Position numbers and translations under genes: made by a program. A DNA stretch of 64,000 nt from NCBI GenBank assembly GCA_902729315.2, contig LR746280.1:2848501-2912500 (forward strand). The letters run 5' to 3'. This DNA is from Spirodela intermedia (taxonomy: Eukaryota > Streptophyta > Magnoliopsida > Alismatales > Araceae). Below are positions 13,011-23,816 of this stretch, piece after piece. Each line of letters starts with the position of its first letter. Within the stretch, counting starts at the first letter, position 1. Below the pieces are notes generated by a model, which was not told the DNA's origin, did no database searches, and saw nothing but the letters and a program-made list of their open reading frames with translations.

Positions 13011-13241
13011 CGCTCTCTCGCCCTCGCAATGTCCATGTGGGCTGTGGGTGGAGATTCAGCTTGGCTCCCTTCGTTAGCTCCCCAAAGCAACGATAATCAG
13101 TGTCAGGGAAGAAAGGAGGGGTTCTCTCTCTCTCGCTCTCTCGCAATGTCCATGTGAGCGGTGGGTGGAGATTCAGCTTGGCTCCCTTCGTCTAGTCCCC
13201 CAAAGCAAGGATAATCAGTGTCAGGGTAGAAAGGAGCGGAA
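12734..13241 (+). repeat. Compound minisatellite: four ~98-bp units separated by CT tracts
   Basis: Four copies of one unit lie at about 12734-12831, 12869-12966, 13028-13123 and 13145-13241. Each begins AATGTYCATG, passes through GGAGATTCAGCTTGGCTC and CCCCAAAGCAACGATAA, and ends in CAGTGTCAGGGAAGAAAGGA. A CT tract of variable length (about 21-61 bp) follows each of the first three; the fourth runs into CT-rich sequence. A fifth, badly decayed unit may lie near 13300-13345 (TGTGGCTGGGTGG then GATATTCAGCTTCG). Unit size is nearly constant while the CT tracts vary, which points to unit duplication plus microsatellite slippage. The array starts about 110 bp past the stop codon of the DUF1666 gene. 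Confidence 0.92.
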
Positions 13242-13350
13242 TCTCTCTCTCTATCTATCTCTCTTCCCGTCTCTCCCAATCTCTATCCATCCGTGTATCT
13301 CTGTGTGGCTGGGTGGGGCGGATATTCAGCTTCGTACGCGTACTGTAGAT

Positions 13351-15608
13351 TCAGTTTACAGGGAAGAACAGTGGGGAGGAATCTCTCTGCATTTGACCGT
13401 CGCAGACCTTCACCTTGCTCATCTTCTCCTGGCACCAGCGGAGCTGGTCCTCGCTTACGTTGCGCATCCTCAGAACCCTGGAGACGATCATCATGTCCAC
13501 CAGCCCCATCAGCACCTCCATCACCTCCTCTCTCCGCCGCTGCCGCCGCCGCCTTCTCCCCACCGGGCAGCTTCCTCGCCGGAGGAGATCCTTGAGCCGC
13601 CGCCTCTTCTGCTCAATCACCACTCACCACTCAACGAAAGCAGGGAAAAACAGCGAAAGAAAGGCATCGGACTTCGTTTGACGACTGAGCGGCGGCGTAC
13701 TCACCTTCTCGTTGACCTTCCTGAGAACATGGAGGAGGAGGGCTGCTCCGCCGGAGCTCGGCCTGCGCCTTAGCAGGGCTCTGAGAAAGCTCCAGCGGCT
13801 CCCTCTGTCCACCTTGAGGAACTCCATGAACGTGCTGATGCACTCCTCAAGAATGGCCAGGAACTCCGTGGCAGAAACCCTCGAGTCTTCTTCCTCCCCG
13901 TTTCTGTCGTCCCAGTCTGGTCATGGAGGAAACAGTGAAAAGCCTAGAGAGAGAGAGAGATAGAGAGATAGAGAGATCTAGGGTTCTTCTGAGTGCAGGA
14001 TCCCCATTACCGTGGAGCTCGGGGACTTGGAGGAGCTTGGGAGCGGCAATTCGCCTCCGTGCGTAAACTTCCGGTCGCCGGCCGTCCTCGTAGGGCTCGT
14101 TCTCGATGAAGCGCTGGAGGAGGACCTGGAACTGCTGGAACTGTTGGGCGGTGCGGGCGGAGAATCCGCTGGCGCCTCCTTGCTCGCCGGCGATGGCTTG
14201 CCGGAAGAGCTTGTAGTTCCAGCTGAGAGCTTCCCATGTCAGGCATATCTGAACCACGTAGGCCGCCTCCAGCTCCCGGTGGGCGACCCTGAAACTCCCG
14301 AGCTTCTTCTCCCTAGCCGTTATCTTGTGGGCAGTTCTCTCCGACATGGATGTCGGCTGCGTCCTCACCATCCTCAGGGAATCTGTGGGCAGATATCAGT
14401 GACGACAGGAGGAAGAGGAAAAGATAGATAGATATAGCGAGAGATAGCGAGAGCGAGAGCGAGAGAAAGAGAGAGGGAGAGAGAGAGAGAGAAAGAGACC
14501 TGCGTTGCTGAGCATCTGGGCGCTGAGCTGGTCGAAGAAAGTCATCTCCTCGTCGTACCTGCGGAATAGGGCGTAGGACTCCCATTTGGAGGAGTGCCGG
14601 CGGGAGGAGGAAGAGAAGAGGTGATCGGTCTCGGAGTCCCCCAGGTTGGCGGAGCTCTTCCACTCGCCAGAGCTATTGGAGGCGGAGCCCACCGTCGACG
14701 ACTCGTACACTGCCGGACCTCCCTCTTCGTCCTTCCCTACGAGTTGGGCGTCGTGTTCAGCGGGGACTATAATCTCCTCGTCGTCGTGATCGTCTTCTTT
14801 CGAGAAGCTCCTCTTTCCCTCCTCATGGTGCTTCTCTTCTGATTCAGAGCACTTTTCTCTCAGAAAGAGGAGCAGAGATAACTTCCCCGGGGAAGAAAGG
14901 GCGCTAGGGCTTCACCCAGCTTACCTTCGACGGTGACGATGGCGGAGGCGGGCGGCGCCGCCGGCGAGTCAACCTGGGAGTGCTCGTCTTCGAAGGGAAA
15001 CTCGGTGGTCTCATCTTCTTCAGGTCTCTCCAGGGGGGCGAGATCTTCCATAGCGGAAAGAGTGAGGTCCTCACCATCTTCGCCTTGCTGGGCAAGGATG
15101 GTATCCTCGTCGGTCACTTTTGTGGACAGGGAAAGCAGAACTTCCCCTTCGAGCACCACGTCTTCCTCTCCCGGCCAGTTTCCGGCGAACCAGTGGCCTT
15201 CATCACGGCGGCCCTCGGCTTCCTCACTGATGAGCCGATAGATAACGAAGCCCAGCTCAGAAGGGAGAAGATAGCGACTGATAGAGAGAGATGAGAGAGA
15301 GAGAGGGAGGGATCTGAAACAGACCTGTCGATGGAAGAAGATTGGTAGGTGGTGACGGACCTGAGGACGAGGAGCCGAGCGAGGAAGAGCGAGCTCCAGA
15401 GGAAGAAGACTAGGAAGATGGCGGTGGGGGGGGGTCCCGGCCAGCCGGGGAACTGCGGAGGCAGCAGCACCGGCGGAAGGTGGATGGGGAGGGAGAAGCG
15501 GCCGTGGCCGGAGAAGCAGCGGCGGAAGGCGGGGAAAGAGGAGGCGGCGCCGCTGCTTCTGGGGACGGGACAGAGAAGCTGGACGAGATTGTCGCTGGCG
15601 TTGAGCAT
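13351..15608 (-). CDS. DUF1666-family protein, six exons
   Basis: DUF1666 is a plant-only family of unknown function. Exons that join in frame are 15608-15361, 15277-14925, 14856-14500, 14382-14011, 13916-13705 and 13608-13351, about 599 residues. Every intron is GT-AG; lengths are 83, 68, 117, 94 and 96 nt. A TAG directly upstream in frame fixes the first ATG. Residues about 62-82 (IFLVFFLWSSLFLARLLVL) form a hydrophobic segment, so membrane attachment is possible. An acidic, Ser-rich middle follows. Family hallmarks are WESYALFRRYDEEMTFF (about residue 290), AYVVQICLTWEALSWNY (about 360) and, near the C-terminus, VSRVLRM and DQLRWCQEKM. An alternative donor at 15325/15324 would add 12 residues but leave an implausible 47-nt first intron. 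Exons are GC-rich compared with the flanks. Confidence 0.9.
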
Positions 15609-15811
15609 CTAGGCGGCGGAGCTCTCGCTCTCCCACTGGGGAAAAGCTGCTGTTTTATGGGTTTTGCTCGGGGAAGACGGGGACGGGGTGGGTCTAAAGG
15701 CGCAGGCAGAAATACCGACACCACCACCGCCGTCTGCACGTCATGTAGACCGCCGGAACATTCGTAGAGTGCTGGCCGGGTGCCAGAGATTCCCGTCCCG
15801 TGCAATCCATC

Positions 15812-15885
15812 CTTCTCTCTCTCTCTTTCTCTCTCTACACCTCTCTCTCTTTACCTGTCTCTATCCATCCATTCTCTCTCGCTCA
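15812..15885. repeat. CT microsatellite upstream of the DUF1666 gene
   Basis: CT-rich tracts (GA on the gene's strand) lie about 200-280 bp upstream of the DUF1666 start codon. In plants, GA/CT repeats near promoters can bind BBR/BPC factors. Whether these tracts do so here is only inferred. No clear TATA box sits at a normal distance; CCATAAAAC (minus, about 15650) is close to the ATG. Confidence 0.5.
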
Positions 15886-16099
15886 CTCGCCGCAAAAAAG
15901 ATTTTTGCATACGGGTGGCCGTCTATCCGTACAGCAGCAACTCCAAAAATTTCCTGCCAACGAGATGTTTTTTCACAAGATTCAAGATACTATAGAACCC
16001 GAACGCGGTCAACTCCAGAAATCCCCGAAAGAATGGCCTAATCGGGTAGAGATCGCGCACCCCCGGTGTGGACGAAGAAACTCAGATCAGACCAGATAT

Positions 16100-17180
16100 G
16101 AGCATCAGAAAAATAAACCTCCGGGTGGAAAAAATAGAAGTCGTCGGTAGTGGCAAGTCGTAGAAAATGAGAAAAATAAAAAGGTCAACCATAGTCAAAA
16201 AGGGTATCAAAAAGTAAAATCAAAGCTCGAGGGCATCACATCCGATCGCAGGGGGATGAATGAGAAACAACATGGGAATCCACGTCGGATCACATCTGGT
16301 TTGTTCTAGCCCATGGTAACACCAACCTGTTCTTTTTTATTTTGTTAATTGATAGTGAAAAATGGAAAAAAGTCAAAATTAATATACAGCTAACTTGTAA
16401 AATATTTTCTGTTATATTTTTCTAAAGTCTCCAAGAAAATATTAAACTCCTACTACATTAGAACCAAATAGTATGCACGATAAGAGTATTAAGAAAACAC
16501 GAGAGAAGGATGCCACATTAGAGTGAGAAATGGAGCAATTATCAAATGATAAAATGAAAAATTAAACTGTTTCAGATGGTTTTAGCATGCAGGAATGACG
16601 GATTATGGTCCGTGGAGCAGGCCTCATCTTCTCTGTTTGAAACCCCCAGAAATGCATATCATAATATGAGCTTCTAAAATAATAATAATAATAATAACAA
16701 ATATAGTTTTGGAAGCACAAGGCTGCTGGGTCCTGCTCCAAAACATATGGAAAACGTTTCTGATTGAGGAAAATATTGTAATAGGGAGAAAGATCCACCA
16801 AAACAAAAATGGCAAAAAATCATCCGCACAAAGGACAGAACAGAAGGAAATCAGAATCGGAATAAGAAATTTGAAGCTTTTTTACAAGAAATTACCTCAT
16901 CTGTACTGAATCAATATCTTCTTTTCTTAGTAACATGGACAAATTCTTCCCAGATCGAGTTACCCTCGGAAAAAGTTGCCCCACTTTCTAAGATCCAAAG
17001 GCAAAAACCTCCATTCAAGAAAAAAAAAATTACCTCGGAGGATTGTGGACAATTATAGTAAAGTAAAATTTAGCAAAATAAGGGAAAAGCAGCTTGATCT
17101 AGTCAAAGCAGCATTCATTCGTTGCCAATTGGAAAGAAAAGTCAGAGGACGAACCATCGATATTAGACCTTATAGTAGAT
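16100..17180. other. Gene-free AT-rich stretch
   Basis: The stretch is A-rich and includes an (AAT)n run at 16677-16697. Short open frames show no domain. Confidence 0.4.
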
Positions 17181-17187
17181 AATATCA

Positions 17188-19602
17188 TTATATCCTCTTC
17201 CCACCCTCTGAAAAGCCATGGAGCGACTGAACTTTCAGAACATACTTGGGGCATGACGTGTATTTTTTACCAAGTTCCTCGTTGATACAACCACTAAGCT
17301 TCTGCCCCCAGCGCTCTGGGCCCTGCAGCTTTATAGATTGAAGTTATCAACCATCAGTATCTATTAACAGAAAGCAAAGATAGGAAACAATGAGAAAAAA
17401 TCGCAAGACAAAAGTTATTGGACTCATACAACCAATTCATCTTGTCCCATAAAAGTACACAATGCTAACTAGAGGCACTAAAATCATCATGTTAAAAGTA
17501 GAAAATCCCTTTCATGATACATTGTCAAAATAGAAAACTGACACTGAATGAGATGGAAGGACCACCAGCATATGATGAATAACTATTTCCCATTTCAAAA
17601 CATCATGAAGCTATCCAACCTGTGGCCGAACATACCATTAAAAAGTCTCCTTACTAATCCAGAGAAACAGATACCTCAACTGTATTCTTTTACTACGTCC
17701 AATATGATCCTTCATCTCCATCTCATTTGAAATATCAACAAACGAATAGGAACCCAACACAGATCCACCAAGAAAATACTCTTGATAGCTCTTCAAAACA
17801 TAGAATTCGGGAATCTACTTACGGTAGGATGCACATGACAGGGCATTGAGAAGGTGTTTATTCTGTGTAGCTAAGGTAAACCTTTCAAAAAGACTCTTCC
17901 AAGTAGAGCTCCCTCAAAAGCCTCCGGGGGAAAGTAAAGTAAAGAGGAACATCAGCGTAATAATAATCTTAAATAGTAAGCAAATATCACGTTTCAGTTA
18001 GAACCTTGGTTTCAATCACTCCAGGCTACTGGCGTTCGTTGCCAACTGGAATACAATGTTGCATGGCACAAAGCTGCAGAGAAATCAATGAGTCACATTC
18101 TTTCGATCGTGATACCTAGTCCTTGATCACAAACTCTATTAGATCATTCATTGTCACTTTATGTAACTTGTAATATAAACAAGTCACATCTGTTTCATGA
18201 TGTTGGATCTCCATAACTACTAATTTATAAGGACTGAATACTTCTTGAAGCTCTAAATCTGAGACACAAAATGATGTTCAATGATATATTTTGAAATTTT
18301 TCAAAAAATCGAGAATAAACTCCATGTTCGTATAGTTTGTATCTGAGTAATGTCTCGAATCATGTACTCAAGCTCTTTTCAATAATGCCAAACCACCATC
18401 TGATAATTCACAATCTTCGAATCATTGACTTTCCTCATTCATACATTTCAAATCTGTTTTATGTAGAGAGACACAATAATCAAAACAGTGAATAATTGAC
18501 ATCAACCAATGCCGCCATCCTGTGCATCCCAAAAAGTAATCCAAAAGCCTATCCACACGATTGTGACGATATACATCAGAGAGTTCATCATCCTCACGAA
18601 TCTTCATTCGATCCTTATTCCTGGACAGTACCACATCCCTAAGACAATAATCATTTCCAGTTGAAATACCATGGAGCATTCTGCATTTCATGGTAAGGAG
18701 TATTCACTGCAAAGTGCCCACTATTTTCAGTCTTTCTTGCTTCAGGGGGTACCTCAGATGAAGCCGACAGAACACCTTCCTATTGCATAACGACATCTGC
18801 AAATGGCTTCCGCTTGTGACTTGTTGAGTTGAAAGTCGAATATTTTTTTCCTTAAAATATTTGTGGCCACATATTGATGTAAGCATTAACTCATATATTA
18901 ATGCAGAAGAAATTACAAGAGAAAACAGAAAGCAACTCAGGAGATGAAGTGCCCCCAAATGTCGCGTACAAAAGAAATGAAGCGTGAAACCTTTTGTATG
19001 GCACGAAGCAGAGTATCGGTACCGAGCTATTCGTACAGAAGACCTCGTTGATCTGCCCTCTATTTCTCAGTTTTACCAGCTCCGAATCCAATGCCGCTCC
19101 ATAGACGGCAGTACGTCAACTTACTAAGCAGGAAAACTGCAAAGAAGCACGGTATCCCTTTTTCCTTCGCGCTTTTTTGCCTCCCCGGATCGATGGCCTG
19201 CGAGGTCCCGATAGAGAAATCCGTCTGATCATCCTTATCCTCACTCCCGCCGGACATTACGGCAACAGAGTAAGGCATTCCGTGACGAGCCAAAAGGGAA
19301 ACCTTCGTCGGCCTCAGATCCTCAAGATCGATCGGATCTCCATTCTTCGTCCCCTACGACGCCCTCTCCGCAGGTACTTCCCTGGTGATGCCATAACACA
19401 CCTTCCTGCGCCGAGCGGATTCCCGCACAGGGCGGTCGGTAGAGGCCATCCTAGCTCGAGCACAGATCCTTCCACGCCTCCTCCGGCAGAGGCGAGGCGT
19501 AAGCACCGAGGTACTCGTCCAGAGACCGAAGCGTTCGGTTTATCACCTTCTTCACCTGCGCAATGTTCCAGCAGTTGGAGGGGAGGTTCCTCGGTATTTA
19601 TA
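17188..19602 (-). other. Candidate multi-exon gene or decaying gene, family not recognised
   Basis: Several minus-strand segments read like exons. Segment 17322-17188 has a good acceptor (CTGCAG) and 44 codons then TAA, including ERWGQKLSGCINEELGKKY. Segment 17912-17823 lies between TTTTGAG and a GTAAGT donor and includes WKSLFERFTLATQNKHLLN. Segment 18779-18651 follows TGCAATAG and includes NTPYHEMQNAPWYFNW. The next frame, 18691-18422, continues protein-like with RMKIREDDELSDVY. A GC-rich block at 19100-19560 contains an ATG at 19449 (MASTDRPVRESARRRK) and a later frame reading DLEDLRPTKVSLLARHG. A TATAAATA box sits at 19602-19595. The phases do not join into one clean product: frames shift near 18655 and a stop interrupts the first block. 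It is therefore either a gene with exons I have misplaced or a pseudogene. I do not recognise the family. Confidence 0.3.
19595..19602 (-). promoter_or_regulatory. TATA box facing the 17.2-19.6 kb candidate gene
   Basis: The minus strand reads CCATATAAATACCG. A start site about 30 bp downstream (near 19565) would transcribe the GC-rich block at 19100-19560. This supports a real or former promoter but does not prove expression. Confidence 0.5.
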
Positions 19603-19624
19603 TGGGAATTTCAAACAAGAGAAT

Positions 19625-20660
19625 AACTAAAATAAAAGAATAACACGTAATATCTTATTAACCAATAATTCAATTAAAACTGCACGATAAATTTATTATT
19701 TTTATTCGACTATTATTATTATTATCTCAAGGAACGCTTGTCCACCATGTTCAGATAGACGGGTGTAGATTCTTCCAATTCACTTAAAGTAGTCATTGTA
19801 TAAAACTATTAAATAAATAAGAATCACACAATTTGTATCCAATTACTATCATACATTTCAACATACACAAATTATATTCTGGTATAAAATAACATACCTC
19901 CATAATTATCTAATTCTACTAATTATTTAACATATCTCCGGAATAACACAATAGGTTTGGAGAGTCCTTGATCTTACTAAGGGCATATTTGATCACTTTG
20001 CAATGGCTGTGGATTTGGCCATTTGAGGGAATAATGTTGTCATCCTCTCCAATGCTATAAACAACTAACATATCATGAATAGCTAAGATACCATGAAAAA
20101 TTTATGCTTATTGTGTCATATCATTAAATTCTTAATTTTTCAATGTAAATGCCACAATTACATTTTTTGACTAAATTCGAGCTCAAATAATAGCCATAAT
20201 AGGATGGAGATGGGGAAATTATTTGATTTCTTTTTAAGAGGCCATTTGAGACATTAAGTGGGTTATGATTAAGTGCAATTTTATCTTGATTTTTACACAT
20301 GAGAGCTCTCTAAATTTCCAATATGATGAGACTTGTTTTCTATGCATTAGTAGACACGTAGACTAGTTTCAAAGTATTGGATTATTTCAAGGTACCATGA
20401 TGAACCTAGGAAGGAGATTTATTAGCTTAATATTTTTTACCTTTAGAATTCTAATTTCTAGTTCTATTATTTATAATGTTCAAGATTCTCATAATTATGT
20501 GGATGTAAAATAGCGTATTTCTATCCTATGTATCAAAATACAATGGATTTTGTCTCATGACAAGTTTCCTAATATTATATAGAAACTACTCAAGACATAT
20601 TAGATTATATGTTCTAATTCTCTATTCTACATAAATCTTTGAAATATTTTGGTAAAATAT
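19625..20660. other. Gene-free AT-rich stretch
   Basis: Very AT-rich sequence without open frames of note or recognised repeats. Confidence 0.4.
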
Positions 20661-22440
20661 TACAAACACATAACGAAAATATATATATTTAGAGTGGTTT
20701 GGCCCTTAACCTACATCGATGATCCCAAAAGCCACAATCCTTGAGCTTATAACGTTAAACAAAGGCTAGATCTAGGTTCTAACACTCCTAAAAATCAGAT
20801 TTCTTCTAAAGAAATAAGTTCATTATTTCCTTTACAAGCTCCAGCCCACTTAATAGCTATCAAGATGCTTCTACTCCACTAATTTACAATCTTTGCCCCA
20901 CCTAACAACTATAAATGTGATGTTGCTCCTCTACTAGCTTTACAAGATTTTGCTCACTAAAGAGAGATAACACCACTATCAAGACTTGACCATCATTATT
21001 GTCTCCAACCTACCAATAAAACATGTTGATTAACCTGAGTGCAAATGCACTTCAAATTTATCTCCACAATGCTATTACTTGGTGCAATTGCTAAGTTATA
21101 GCTATGAGATTAAACTCAATCACAACACTAATGTTCTTATCATGCTCTATATAGATTGTCTTGATGTGGCTTCAACTATCTTATTTTATTATTAAATTAG
21201 TTGGCATATCTTTTTTGATTCTCTAGCAACTCTAATTTTGGAGATGACCTTCCTCTTGAGTGTGTTGAGAAATAGTTCATATTGTTTTCTTTTTAGGGGC
21301 TCACCTTGTTTGTCAGCTCATGTAGACATTTTGATGGGATTTGTGGAGAATGATCATCTCAGATGTATCATAGGTGCACAGATCTATATCTATGATGACT
21401 TGCCACAAAGTCTAAGAGAGTCACTCCTTAAAAGTAGATTTAAGCTTAGGGCATTATGTCTTGTCCCTATGTACACCCCCTACATTATAAATAGGGGGTG
21501 AGCACATGTTCACATTTTAGTCTTTGAATTAAAATGATTCAAATTCAATACTTACATGCAACCTCAAAAATACAAGATATCATCAGTCTTAAGTTCTTAG
21601 TGGTTCGGGTCGATCCATAAGGATAACTACTAGTTGAATGATTGATTCACCTTCTCTACATAAGGTGATATTAAACTCAACCTAAAATAATTAAAAAAAT
21701 GAAGTCAAACTCAATCTTAAGTAAAACCGTCCTCAGCTCTCACCTGAGGACGAAAATAAAATGTAATGAACAGACTCAAATTTAAAACCAAATACTCCTT
21801 GTCTGTCACTCAAGTAGGATTTCAATATGTGGAATAAACACTATTGCAGTTATAAAAGAGAGAAACTAATACAATCGAAAAGCGACTCTAGCTGTGCGTC
21901 TGTCACTCATACGACTAAGATAACAAAACCTCTAACTAATGCACGAATTTAAATAAAATAAACTCAGTTTTCGGAACCCCCCTCCCTTTTTCCTTGACTT
22001 CTCACTCCATCTGTCACTCAGGAGGAGAGCACAGTTTCTGGTCAATATTGTCGTTGAATGGGTGCCGCCACTGTGCTCAGCTCATCACTCCATCACAGCT
22101 GTCGCTGCTGTCGTAAATGCGACGGTCACCACCGTCACCCTAGGCTCCTCCTCCGCCTGTCATGGAAGAGGGGAGTTCACAGCCATCATCACTGTTTGCC
22201 GCTGCCACTGCACCGTCGCCGTCAAGCCCAACTCCTCCTTTGCCTGTCACACAAGAGGAGAGCTCGCAGCTGCCATCGCCATCCACTCACCGCTGTTGTG
22301 CCATCACCATCGCAGCTACCATCGCCACTGTCTCCACCTATCATGAGAGGGAGGCCAGCCACCACTGCCCCATGCCCTAGCTCCCAACCAATCACCACCC
22401 TTTCTCTCTCCTCCTCTCTTCTCTTTAATGAGCCTTAAAT
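20661..22440 (+). mobile_element. Retroelement-like region with LTR-type promoter
   Basis: AGAGTGGTTTGGCCC (about 20690) matches a motif common in plant LTRs. ATTATAAATAGGGGGTGAG (TATA core 21486-21493) looks like an LTR promoter. TGGTTCGGGTCGATCCATAA (about 21600) is another phrase often seen in such elements. The CTGTCACTC motif recurs at about 21803, 21901 and 22011, and its reverse complement is the core of the tandem repeat at 37026-37186. The GC-rich frames at 22058-22438 (His/Ser/Cys-rich) show no domain. No gag or pol was found, so the element is partial or non-autonomous. Confidence 0.4.
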
Positions 22441-22551
22441 TTGGGCCCAGTGTGTGTGGCCCGTTAGCAGGTCACCTTGAGTTTCATCAAGTCCAACAAC
22501 AATTGACAATAAAAAAAGGAACACATGTTTCTCAAGGCAATCACTTGGCTA

Positions 22552-22736
22552 TTGCATTAGGGTGTAACTTAATGGCTGATCTGTAAATTTAAATCAAATT
22601 TAAATAACTTGCCTTGTAAACTCAGGTTTCATGTTTTTCATTCCATTTTATTAAATTTAACTTTAGTTCATACATTACTATTTATTATTTACCTCTAATC
22701 TGAATACAAGAATGATACCTTAACACACACCCCATT
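22552..22736 (+). repeat. Repeat C, copy 1
   Basis: The sequence from ATTAGGGTGTAACTTAATGG through GTTTCATGTTTTTCATTCCA to AAGAATGATACCTTAACAC is matched, in the same orientation and with scattered mismatches, at 34899-35076. The two copies bracket the whole family A/B block. They may be remnants of one larger element or of the pre-insertion locus. Confidence 0.75.
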
Positions 22737-22926
22737 TTAGATGATTACTAATCTCTTGACAATGTCTACAATGGTTTAAGTTTAGGCTAAGTATTATTTT
22801 TAAGGTATTAGTTTAAAGTACAATTGATTCTCAATATATTTGCTTGGCTTAAGACATTGAATTCTCATGGTAAGCATCAAGTACAAATCATATCTCATTA
22901 CACCAACACTTCTCAAGGTAACCCAT

Positions 22927-23816
22927 TAATGTAACTTAATCATTGTATGATCAATTCCATAAATTTAAAGTTTATAAAAATAAAAAATATCAATTTTTAG
23001 ATTTTTTTTAGAAATATTTTATTACAAAAAATTAATTATAATTTATCAAAAAAAATAAAAATAATGAGAAATTTCTATATCAATCACAAGTATGTAAGTT
23101 AAGATCTTGTATGATCTTATAAAAAAATTAAAAATATATGTTGTTTTATGATTTTTAGACTAAAATAATAAATTAAAATATATTTAAAAAAATTCAAAAG
23201 AGAGAAATTCAAGTATTGATGTTAAGATGATGTCAACGTCTTGACAAATGTGATTTAGGTGAAAATAGAGTTTTGTTCAGTAATTCTTTCATAAGTGATT
23301 ATAGATGATTTAATTGACCAAATTAAGATTTGTAAAAGTAAGACGTATCATAATTTAATGAGTCAATTTTTAAAAACTTGAAATAACACAAAATATCACT
23401 AATTTAAGAAGCAAAAAATTTTAAAGCATGAATGATAGAGTTCTGGCTTCGTGGCAATGATTGTTGAAATTCTATGTGATCTAGAGGATTATTATGTGAT
23501 GTTCACAGCCTCAAAAGCTCTCCTTAAACATGAATGATCCGAATAATCTCTAAATCTTCTTGTATAGTTTAGAAATCAATAAAATGAGTCGATGAATCAT
23601 CTATGACGATTATCACTTAGTGGAGTAGAAATATGTTCACTTTCGAATCTCTAGCAATTATCATCTAATGAAGATATGTTGGATAAAGGTGGGGTGCATT
23701 TTAGAGGGCTCCATCATCAAGTTCACACAACAAAAGACTCTTTATTGTATCTATTGTGCTCCCAAGAGGTAGTGACTCATCTCTAGGTAGATCGTCTTAT
23801 TCTTCATAATGGCTAG
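22927..23816 (-). mobile_element. Family A LTR, inverted copy, left part (interrupted)
   Basis: Read on the minus strand, this is the 3' part of the family A LTR; it matches 30597-31485 closely in content and order. It is cut at 23816 by a second family A LTR and resumes at about 25676. The two parts sum to 890 + 856 = 1746 bp, the same length as the uninterrupted copy at 30597-32342. The outer edge has decayed from the expected TGACGTGACT to TAATGTAACT, all transitions. Confidence 0.85.

Noticed and set aside
12539-13157. Long frames across the CT/minisatellite array
   Set aside because: Open in both strands and several phases because units and CT tracts contain no stops; no domain and no codon bias.
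15278-15324. A 47-nt first intron in the DUF1666 gene
   Set aside because: It keeps the frame but is below the usual plant minimum; the donor 36 nt upstream gives an 83-nt intron in the same phase.
13293-15805. Many plus-strand and alternative-phase frames over the DUF1666 gene
   Set aside because: Shadows of GC-rich exons; only the minus-strand spliced frame gives the family motifs.
19177-19626. 149-codon plus frame in the GC-rich block
   Set aside because: Pro/Arg/Ser-rich antisense composition and no domain; the TATA box here faces the minus strand.
22058-22438. 126-codon His/Ser/Cys-rich frame
   Set aside because: Open in three phases at once, lies in retroelement-like DNA, no domain.
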